Origin: Phyllostachys edulis
Taxonomy: Eukaryota; Streptophyta; Magnoliopsida; Poales; Poaceae
Reading direction: 5' to 3'
Assembly: GCA_036346405.1 (NCBI GenBank)
Contig: CM070553.1
Location: 73,472,976-73,536,975, forward strand
Length of the DNA: 64,000 nucleotides
Position 1 is the stretch's first letter. Each line of letters opens with the position of its first letter. The position numbers and the translations under genes were made by a program. Of this stretch, positions 55,990 to 64,000 are shown one piece after another. A model generated the notes under the pieces. The model did no database searches. It was not told the DNA's origin and saw only the letters and a list, made by a program, of their open reading frames with translations.

Positions 55990-58483
55990 CTCTCGAGTAT
56001 TCCTCTTAGAGTCTTTGAAGTCGTGCTTGTTGCGGTTTAGGGAATCAAGGTATATCACATGGTTCCTCTTGGGTATAATAACTAAAAGGATCGATGGTAC
56101 CTACTCATGTATGTCGCTATAGTCATTAAACCTAAGTTAGTGCTTTGCGTATAAAGTACAAATGAAATTTGTATAGCAAGTAGTGACACTTACCCACGGT
56201 TGTAGGGCACCACTATGTACTTCATGTTCGCCCTCGACGAAGCAATGACCTCGTTATGTATTTCTCGGCGAAGGATGAGTCTTGTTGGATGGTTTGCAGC
56301 GATACCACATGTGGGTCGAGAAACCCTTTGGTTCTTTCCATTCCGGACATTTTTCAAGCATGTATCTATACATAAGCAATGAGTTGTGATATTTATTGGT
56401 ATTACATGAATGTAGAACTTGATTATGCGCACTTACGATGTCCAACATCGTAGAAGCGAGGCGTCGAGGCCAGCGAGGTTGAATAGTTGAAATAAGTCAT
56501 TGAAGCCCACGACGAAGTACCTCGTCCGTTGAAGAAATGCTTGTCCTCGTTCGGCGGTGATTCGATGATCGCACCTTCTTTTGGGTCTTCGCCAAGTACC
56601 GTGCATGCAAAGCGACAAGCATATCCGGCGTGCATTATCTGCGATCGGAGCACAATGGTTTTCCGATGATGTAGTTCCGGTATCGCGGACTTCCGGACTT
56701 GGGAGGTGCCTTAACGCGTTTGTGGATTTCGATTTGGCCTTAGCGATTGGCGGCGTCTTCTTGTGAGACGACTTCGGGAGCGGATCTGACGGCGCGCTTT
56801 TGCTGTTCCCGGCGTCTTCTCCACGGGAATCGAAGAGGTGGCCTTATGAGGCTAAACATGAGGTGGAGTCATCGAGGTCCGTTGGAGAGGAATGGTCGTG
56901 TCGGATCGCGGCCTTCTTTGGGTCGAGGCGATGTCCTTCTTGGGCCTTTGGATAAAAGAGAGGACGGCATCCCTAGTGTTGTGATCTCTTCGTTCGGGCA
57001 AATCTTCACGGGACGGCTCGGAAATTGACATGTACCATATCCACGGACCTGGCGTAACGTGCGCCGGGTTGGCACCGTCAGACTTGCCCTTCCTCGTATG
57101 GATACACCATCCCTGTGACCTCAATACAAAGGACCCATCCATCCTCACTTGGAGCTTACAGGCGTCGGCTCCTACAAAGCGACACGCAATTAGCTAAGGC
57201 GTCCTATAGGTCTATCTTTGGTGCATCCATAGATGTACGTTACCTTGATGTCGTCTATCGGTAATCGGACGTCGTCATGTTCACAATTATCTTGTGGATG
57301 CGACGCCTACTCCGGCGTCGAGGAGGGCGCCTCCCGAATTAGCGGGGCGCTTGCGATCACCAGCTCATGAGTATATCCATTTGACTCGCAATGCTGCCAT
57401 CTCTACTTGAAATTGGTTAGTAATCATCTGCACCAACCGGTTGTCGTGCTCGCCTTGGATCTCTTCCTAGTCCTATCGTGCGAGAGTCGTCCGCGAATCC
57501 ATGACTCCAAGGCACGTTAACCCCAAAGCCTCGCGTGCGACCAGGTGCTCCTTGTTTCCCAAGGCCGTAGATAGTATATCATTCTCCTGCGCATGGAAGG
57601 AGCCTTGGGAAGCTTGGGCAGTCAAGTCACGCTGCAAGAGGTCATCATGTTATTATAGGCACTATGAAGTGATGGACTTATTAACAACTTAGTAGTTCGA
57701 CATATTTACCACACGTTGGGACACTTCCTAGTCTGCCGGGTTTGTGAAGGAGATGCTCAAGACGAGACTTGTGCCCTCGCTTTTAACCAGCTTAGGGAAC
57801 GCGGGTCTGTGACCTCAGGAAACGGGTTCTCCTTCTCCGCCGCCCATTCCTCGTATTTACCCGCGTACCCAGCGGTGCCGAGTCTGTGCGGGTGAGTGTT
57901 TCGTGTCTGGAGAGCTTTGTGCGCCGCACTTTGCTCCTTAAATTCGGCCGTCATTTTCATAGCCACAAAGGTGTCCCATGCTTCCCGCGTCAAGAATTTG
58001 TACTGCGCGAAGGGCGTTTGACCCGTGTTCACGTACTTCGTGACAAGAATGCTCTTGAAGGTCCTCCACGATTTACCCATCGTGAGCATCGCCGTCCGTC
58101 GTCGCGCATGCCACATGTGCTACGGAATAGTGAACTTCTCTGAAAGTTCATCCACAGTAGCGCCTTCGCTTCTTCGTCGAGTCCTTCCACGTTGGTGTGG
58201 TGATGAGGACCCGTTCCCTTGCAAGTATCCCGCAGATGGTCCGGAATCTCGCCGCTGATCTCTTGGGACTCAGAGGGACCCCAAAGTCACTGACCTCCGT
58301 GATGACCAGTCGGCCCGTAGGCATTTTCGATTGTCCTCTGCCATCTCGCTTAGTGTCATTATAAATCGCCGACGGTGGCGGCCTCGTCGCCGCCTCTTCC
58401 ATCTGCGGCGTCGGTGTCGGCGGCCTTGTCGGCGCCTCTTCCATCTGTGGCGTCGGTGGCGGCGAAGATGATGTCTCTGCCAT
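55990..58483 (-). pseudogene. CACTA Transposase_24 / Ulp1-like protein, decayed
   Basis: Start ATG at 58481-58483: a Pro-rich head with a duplicated TPQMEEA.TRPP motif, then TGRLVITEVSDFGVPLSPK. 58116-57757 gives SWRTFKSILVTKYV, YKFLTREAWDTFVAMKMTAE, FKEQSAAHKALQ and HRLGTAGYAGKYEEW, the Transposase_24 (Ptta/En/Spm) signature. Further on are FHAQENDILSTALGNKEHL (about 57590), DDVRLPIDDIK (57270), TRYFVVGFNDLFQLFN (56530), GFLDPHVVSLQTIQQDSSFA (56320), KYIVVPYNRG (56200) and VIIPKRNHVIYLDSLNRN (56060), the N-terminal part of a C48/Ulp1-like domain as found fused in grass CACTA proteins. I cannot place the catalytic Cys. Several stops and frame changes; probably introns too. Confidence 0.8.
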
Positions 58484-58757
58484 CTAAACACTTGCTATCT
58501 ATATAAGTTACATATGCAATAAAATGGATTGCAAGTGTCCCAAATTAACATATACATTTAAACTTAATAATATGCTCAACATGTGCAATATTAGCAAATA
58601 ATCATAAATAATTCCAGCATAAATATGAAACAATTAATCTCGGGAAGAAATACAGAGGTTGACTATAGAGATCAAGATGGCAAATGAAAAGTTGAATGAG
58701 CTCATCAGAGTACTAACATTCCTTAATCCACTAGCTTCTCTAAGGAAGCCTACTTCA

Positions 58758-58848
58758 TCGAGGCCGACACCTTTGGAGTGTGCCATTTGTTTCATGCCGT
58801 GGAGGTGGCATGAAACAAAGGCACACTCAAGTGTGTCAAGATCGACGA
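58758..58848. ncRNA. Hairpin 1 in the CACTA element (candidate small-RNA precursor)
   Basis: Arms TTGGAGTGTGCCATTTG...CATGCC (58773-58798) and GGCATG...CAAAGGCACACTCAA (58807-58830), 24 pairs with two single-base bulges, loop about 8 bases; partial pairing continues outward to TCGA on both sides. No mature product is known to me. Confidence 0.45.
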
Positions 58849-58977
58849 AGGAAATGCTAAGCAAAGGTTTAATCCTGTAGGGCTCGCCGCCTCCCTGCTC
58901 CTATTATGTGCTCTCAGAAGGAGAGTAGCTAAAGAACATGTCTTTGCCATCTCAATCCTATTGTCTATACTCTTCAT

Positions 58978-59064
58978 CGACCCTAACACACTGGAGTGTA
59001 CCATATGCTTCTTGCCTTGGAGGATTGGCAAGAAGTAAAGGTACACTCAAGTGTGTCAGGATCG
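58978..59064. ncRNA. Hairpin 2 in the CACTA element
   Basis: Arms CGACCCTAACACACTGG...CTTCTTGCC (58978-59016) and GGCAAGAAG...TCAGGATCG (59027-59064), nearly 38 paired positions, 10-base loop TTGGAGGATT. Compared with hairpin 1, TGTGCC/GGCACA has become TGTACC/GGTACA. Confidence 0.5.
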
Positions 59065-59515
59065 ACACTCAAGTGTGTCAGGATCGACGAAGGAAATGCT
59101 AAGCAAAGGTTTAATCTCAGAGGGCTCGCCGCCTCCTGCTCCTATTCTAACACTCCTAACACTCCTTAATCAACGAAGCAAAGGTTTAATGCTTCATGTA
59201 CGTAAGACTAGCCTTTAATGAAGACATAGAAACAAAATAGAATCAAGTAAAATAGACATAGCAAATAATCATAAATAATTCCAGCATAAATATGAAACAA
59301 TTAATCTAAAGAAGAAGTACAGAGGTTGACTATAGAGATCAAGATGGAAAATGAAAAGTTGAATGAGCTCATACAGACTACTAACATTCCTAACACTCCT
59401 TAATCCACCAGCTTCTATTCTAACACTCCTAACACTCCTTAATCCACCAGCTTCTCTTGTGATCTTTGTATAGATAGAAACTAGTGATACAAATCTTTGC
59501 TCGAGCCTACTTCAT

Positions 59516-59604
59516 CGAGCTCGACACACTGGAGTGTACCATTTGCTTCGTCTTCGTGGAGGATTGGCGCGAAGCAAAGGTACACTCAAGTGTGTCAGGA
59601 TCGA
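59516..59604. ncRNA. Hairpin 3 in the CACTA element
   Basis: Arms CGAGCTCGACACACTGG...TTTGCTTCG and CGAAGCAAAGG...GTGTGTCAGGATCG, about 33 pairs. The apex carries TTCG/CGAA instead of the CATGCC or CTTGCC pairs of the other copies. Confidence 0.5.
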
Positions 59605-60689
59605 CGAAGAAAATGCTAAGCAAAGGTTTAATGCTTCATGTACAGAAGACTAGCCTTTAATGAAGACATAGAACTAGAATTAAGTAAAATGATCGACGAA
59701 GGAAATGCTAAGCAAAGGTTTAATCCCAACATAGAAACAAAATAGAATCAAGTAAAACTTTCTTTTTGGATTGTTGTAAAAAATGCAGTTTTAGCAAAAT
59801 TTCAGAATTAATCCCAACAAAATTAATTAGCATTAAAGCATAATTTCTAAAGAATTTAACACTCCTTAATCCACCAACTTCTCTAAGGAAATGCAAAGGA
59901 ATCACTGAGCGGTTCTTAATAAGAACCGCTCGGATAAATTCTCGACCAATAAAAGGTCTAGAGATTAACGATTGCATGTAGACACTATTCCAACATATTG
60001 ATTGATGATATTATGTGCTCTCGAAGGAGAGTAGCTAAAGAACAAGTCTTTGCCATCTCAATCCTATTGTCTATACTCTTCATTAAATGAATATGATAAT
60101 ATAAATTCAAACTATGAGCTCTAAACAATACTTTGCTTAAGCGTCAAAGCGATCTCAAGCTAATCTAAAACAGATTAAACTTCGATCAAGCAGAGGTTGA
60201 CTACAGAGATCAAGATGGCAAATGAAAAGTTGAATGAGCTCATCTGAGACTACTAGAAGAATCACAAACTAGTCATTAGATTACCAACAAAAACTGAATA
60301 CTCTCAACAGAACTGAACATGAAGAATCAGAATAACTAGCTTTCAACCGAAAGTAACCAATTAACGATACATCATATTGATAGTAGCAAGTAATACAATA
60401 GAGCTCAAGTATGAACTAACTATCACATTCAATCTCAATTATAAGGCGAGTTCATCACGAGCATGTCAACAAAGCCCACCGATCAATTTGCAAGCGAGCG
60501 ATGAGCTCAACCGAAAGTAACCAATTAACAAGTAGATCATATTGACAAGAGCAAGTAATACAATAGAGCTCAATTATGAACTAACTATCACATTCAATCT
60601 CAGTATAAGACATAGTTCATCACAGAGCATGTCAACAAAGCCCTTGATCAACAAAGCCGAATCGCCACAGAGGAGCAATACTCACAGAG

Positions 60690-61143
60690 AGGATGCCGCA
60701 CAAGAACTCACGGTGCAAGGAGGAGGCCGACACGGGAGGAGGACGGGCGGGGGAGAAGGCCGTGCAGAGGGAGGAGGACGGCGGGGAGAAGAAGGTCTGA
60801 GAGGAGGAGGCCCACACGGGAGGAGGACGGCGGCGTCGAGGTCGGAGGCGGCGACGCCGGGCTTCTGACAGGAGGTGAGCGGGGCGCCGTGGTGGGGCGG
60901 CGGCACCGAGGTCGAAGGCACCGAGGTCGTGGCGGCGGCACCGAGGTTGAAGGCGCCGAGGTCGGGGGCGCCGAGGTTGGGGGCGGCGGCACCGAGGTCG
61001 GGGGCGGCGGCGCCGAGGTCGTAGTCGGCGGTGAACTACGGGCGAGCCCTAAACCCTAGAGGAGGCGAACGAGCGCACGAGAGCCTAAGGGGCGCGGGAG
61101 AGGAAGTGACAAGTGAGAGCAAAACCCTAGCGTTTCCCACCTT
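60690..61143 (-). other. GC-rich leader or first exon of the minus-strand CACTA transcript
   Basis: On the minus strand a TTTTTATAAGG box (about 61141-61150) is followed by a CTAGGGTTT-containing leader and a Pro/Ser-rich open stretch to 60690. 60890-61030 is a short degenerate repeat with GGCGGCACCGAGGTCG units. Likely the transcription start of the Transposase_24/Ulp1 gene, inferred from position. Confidence 0.45.
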
Positions 61144-61144
61144 A

Positions 61145-61352
61145 TAAAAAGTATATCACAGACGGTTTATAACGAGAACCGTCTGTGATAATAATATCAC
61201 AGACGGTTCTATAAAAGAACCGTCTGTGATAATCACAGACGGTTTTTAACTACAACCGTCTGTGATATGAACGTATCACAGACGGTTTTTAACTAGAACC
61301 GTCTGTGATTCCTTTTCACAGACGGTTATACAACGGAACCGTCTGTGATAAC
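61145..61352. repeat. Internal array of inverted TCACAGACGGTT repeats
   Basis: Five inverted pairs (ATCACAGACGGTT...AACCGTCTGTGAT), cleaner than those at the two ends of the element. It lies between a minus-strand TATA-like box (61141) and a plus-strand TATATATAG (61506-61514). Confidence 0.85.
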
Positions 61353-61505
61353 TCTATTCATTTTCCCGCGTGTCTCTTCGTCTTCATTTTCTGCGTGTGT
61401 CTCTTCGTCTCACGATCACACGGCGGCTTCATCTCTTCATTTTCCAACGTCGCTACAGCTCCCCAAATATCTCTTCGTCTCCCGTTCCGGCTTTAGAAAT
61501 TGTTC

Positions 61506-61514
61506 TATATATAG
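61506..61514 (+). promoter_or_regulatory. TATA box of the plus-strand ORF in the CACTA element
   Basis: TATATATAG, 66 bases upstream of ATG 61580 and downstream of the internal repeat array. Confidence 0.5.
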
Positions 61515-61579
61515 ATGTGTCCCCTTCTACAATGTATTTCACACAACCTCCTTGATCCCCTTTCTCCACAAAAACAGAA

Positions 61580-62086
61580 ATGGCTGCCTCCTCTTCAGAC
61601 ACTTTGTCTGACGCACCTCTCTCTCACAGACGTTGAGTCGTCTTCTTGGAAGAACACTATTTCAACAATGTCTTCACTCCTCTGTCCGAGAATTTGCCGG
61701 AGCGGGTGACGGCCACCTTCCGCCGTCTTGACATTCTCCTCCGCCGTGTCTTCCGGGTGATCTCCCACTTTCGGCGAGTTTACCGTGTCGTCGACGTGGT
61801 CCTCCAAAACGAAGTTGCACGTCTCCAGGAGGCTTGTCGTCACTTGGACTGCTTAATCAAGGCAGCAGGCGATCGATTCGACCAGGCCGAGACCCCTCAA
61901 GCAAGAGAAGAGAGCCTATGGGCTCTCTTCGACTTGATTCAACGATCGAGGGTCTTGAGGACACACTCGAGCAATGGCGTCGTGGTGGGCGATTTCGAGG
62001 ATTCGTTCGATCTTAAACCGTCCGCCCCCGACGCCGCCGCCTACGAAGTATTGAAGACGGAGATAGCAGCCTACCTCCACCACTAG
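61580..62086 (+). pseudogene. Unrecognised 168-codon ORF with one in-frame stop
   Basis: From ATG 61580 (MAASSSDTLSDAPLSHRR) a TGA at 61634-61636 interrupts an otherwise open frame that runs to a TAG at 62084-62086. The rest includes RVTATFRRLDILLRRVFR, VLQNEVARLQEACRHLDCL, DRFDQAETPQAREESL and KTEIAAYLHH: a basic, probably all-helical protein. I do not recognise the family. It has its own TATA and good codon structure, so it looks like a once-functional gene, element-specific or captured. Confidence 0.55.
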
Positions 62087-62369
62087 ATAGGTTTCTAGTT
62101 TTTTAATCTTTTTGTAAGCTACTGGCCACGTTGTTTGGCTATATATATGAAAATTCCAAAATTAAAAAAAAGTTTGGAGGAGAAGTTACTATATCTATTT
62201 GCCCATAGTAAGAGCTAGATCCTCATCCCATCGGATCTTGAAGTGTGGAGGTATGTTGATCTGGAGCCGCCGTAGGGGGCGGCCGGGTTGCTCCATCGTG
62301 GCGATGGCAGAGAGGCGGCGCCCATCGCGGCAAGGCGGCGATGAACCTGAGCGCGATGCGGCGAGAGGA

Positions 62370-62665
62370 TATCCTGAGCGGTTCTTAATAAGAACCGTCA
62401 GGATAACAAATATCCTGAGCGGTTCTAAATAAGAACCGTCAGTGATACTACTGCACGGTTGTAACGTAAAACCGCTGCGTGATTAGAGATTATCACAGAC
62501 GGTTTGTGAATAGAACCGCTCGTGATACTTCCTGACGGTTCTATTTCTCAACCGTCAGTGATAGTGACTATCACTGCAGCGGTTCTAAAAATACCGTCTG
62601 TGATAGTTGTTCCGCGCCAGCCTCGGGTTCGGACTGACCCAACACAGACGGTTCCAAAGGAACCA
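62370..62665. repeat. Right subterminal repeat array
   Basis: Motifs ATCCTGAGCGGTTCT, TCACAGACGGTT and AACCGTCAGTGAT in inverted pairs, matching the left array and the internal array. Confidence 0.85.
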
Positions 62666-62706
62666 TCTGTGATGGGGCGTCTACTATAGCCTGTTTTGTA
62701 GTAGTG

Positions 62707-64000
62707 TTAGTATCATATGTTCTTAGGAGGGTGAGGCCATACATGTGTTACATCACATGTATGTACCTTAGGGGCTCCGATTGCGATGTAATATGTGTAG
62801 TGAGCACAGTTTGCATTTGATTGATTGGGTCGGCATTCCCGGCACAACATGTGGACCCCCGGTTGGCAGGTTCTAATAGTAACTTGAATTGAGCGGGATC
62901 AGCCACACATGGGTATTCCAGCTCAATAGTGTTAACTTGTTGAAAAATACCAAATCTTAGTTTACCCGGCCGGCATACCAAAGGCAGTGTACTATTATTC
63001 TAGATGGCTTACGGGCTAGCTAAGTCGTGTGGGTAAAGATATACACCCCTGCAGGGTTTAAAACTATTCGAATAGCCGTGTCCACGGTTACGGACAACGC
63101 TTGAATTTGAATAGCGCTTTGTATAGACTTTGGATGTAAAAGTTTGGTTATGGGTGAACTCGGCATGAGAGGCATTCCTGCAAAAAAAAAATTGGATGGT
63201 GGCGAATAGCCACGTTAATGATGTTACTGTTCACGGTTATGTCTCATTTACTTATTGTTTTAGTCCAAATTAATTTATAAAATCGCTTTGTCTAAACTTA
63301 GCAAGTGTAGGCTAAGATGTATTGCTTTATGCAAAATTGAACCCTTATGAACTTCCTGTTGTTAACCTTATGCATGTATAAACTCTAATCCTTGTATAGG
63401 TTCTAGCAAACACTTTCTTTTCATAGTTTGTGTAAGTCTTGCGAGTACCTTCTGTACTCAGGTTTCATAACCTCTTGTTGCAAGTGAGAATGGTTATTTA
63501 TATGAGATGCCCTTTAGCGCCGATCAGGGTGACGCTAACGAGTGAAGCTAGTTCTAACTTCCACTCAATAGCCTGAGGGTGATGGGGTCATTGGTGGTCT
63601 TTTGCTGTTTGTTTCATTTCCGCTGTTAACTTTTGTTGTGGCCCAAGGTCACTTGATATTGTAGAATTCCAAACCGAATTGTAACATGCTATGTATAATT
63701 ATGTAAATGTATGCCTTGTATGTATGATACAATGTTGTTTGAGGATATATGTGCAATGGTCTGGAACCTGGGAACTATTGTGATACATATATATGGGAAC
63801 CTGAATATTGGATTTGTACCTTGTTAAGAATTATGCTTCTAGTATAATTTCTGATTAGGACCGAATAGTTCCTGATTATAAGTTATGCTTTTAGTATGAT
63901 CCTTAATTCGGCATAACCCTCCAATATTCCGGGTTCCTCAAAACGATCGTCCGAAAGCACCCGTGAGCCCACCATTGTGATTCCCATCTCACCCTCTACC
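62707..64000 (+). repeat. Long LTR, right part after the CACTA element
   Basis: Continuation of the LTR starting at 51306: it has the CGGCATACCAAAGGCAGTG, GTGTGGGTAAAG, ATTCGAATAGCCGTGTCCAC and GTAAGTCTTGCGAGTAC blocks seen in the other giant LTRs. No gene seen; its end is beyond the window. Confidence 0.5.

Larger units (their letters stand above)
58620..60260. repeat. Segmental repeats around the hairpins
   Basis: A block with CAGAGGTTGACTA, AGATCAAGATGG and AAATGAAAAGTTGAATGAGC recurs at about 58650, 59325 and 60190; AAATGCTAAGCAAAGGTTTAAT recurs at about 58853, 59095, 59610 and 59703. The region is built of unequal duplications and lies upstream of the transposase start on the minus strand, probably in a leader or first intron. 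Confidence 0.75.
54704..62706 (-). mobile_element. Second CACTA (En/Spm) element, 8.0 kb
   Basis: Left terminus CACTACTACAGAACCG; right terminus, read inward, CACTACTACAAAACAGG. Flanks TCA and TTA form a 3-bp duplication with one mismatch. Subterminal arrays of TCACRRRCGGTT motifs lie inside both ends. It carries a decayed Transposase_24/Ulp1-type gene on the minus strand, a short unknown ORF on the plus strand and three hairpins, but no TNP2-type transposase that I can see. Confidence 0.85.

Noticed and set aside
58758..59604. Identification of the hairpins as a named microRNA family such as miR820, miR395 or miR399
   Set aside because: The arm sequences do not match those families as I know them; only the structure supports a small-RNA precursor.

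Overview
This is a plant nuclear window, almost certainly a grass and probably an Oryza-type genome. The evidence is a GC-rich intronless bHLH gene with a grass-style promoter, Tourist-, Stowaway- and Helitron-type elements, chromovirus and copia retrotransposons, CACTA transposons, and an extreme depth of nested insertion. The species is inference. Only one host gene looks intact: an intronless HECATE/INDEHISCENT-group bHLH transcription factor at 8518-9378 (+), with a TATA box at 8272 and a CT-repeat leader. It sits in a gene island of about 6 kb (7170-13290) that also holds a Helitron, microsatellites and a small tandem duplication.

Left of the island (1-7167) are an LTR tail (1-942), an unclassified AT-rich stretch (943-3811), two LTR fragments (3812-6163), the 3' end of a copia element (RNase H plus LTR, 6164-6838) and a Tourist-like MITE (6842-7167, TSD TAA).

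From 13295 to 38695 lies one old copia-type element whose gag reading frame was cut twice. The first cut is a 12.4-kb Ty3/gypsy chromovirus on the minus strand (14314-26728; TSD TTAAC; two 3.5-kb LTRs). The second is a CACTA element (26876-38127; TSD GGG) inserted inside the codons of the gag zinc knuckle. That CACTA element was hit by a 5.5-kb solo LTR (27065-32540; TSD CATCA) and a short 659-bp solo LTR (33959-34617). Its minus strand carries, in transcription order, exon fragments of three unrelated host genes: V-ATPase subunit A, exocyst SEC10 and exosome RRP40. Many splice sites and phases are still readable.

From 40241 onward the window is nested LTRs. The clearest case is a 4.6-kb solo LTR (42524-47140; TSD ATGAC) inserted in opposite orientation into a solo LTR of the same family (41657-49936; TSD CCATC), which makes a multi-kilobase inverted repeat. 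A second CACTA element (54704-62706) carries a broken Transposase_24/Ulp1-type protein gene, subterminal repeat arrays, an internal divergent-promoter-like array, an unrecognised short ORF, and three related hairpins whose two arms have changed together.

The most unusual signals are the three-gene capture, two kinds of stem-loop with compensatory changes between copies (a CCATGRCA-type hairpin shared by several LTRs, and a 30-bp-period hairpin array at 41466-41610), the hairpin trio in the second CACTA element, and the inverted nested LTRs. Apart from the bHLH gene, open frames in the window are transposon remnants or chance frames in GC-rich LTR sequence.
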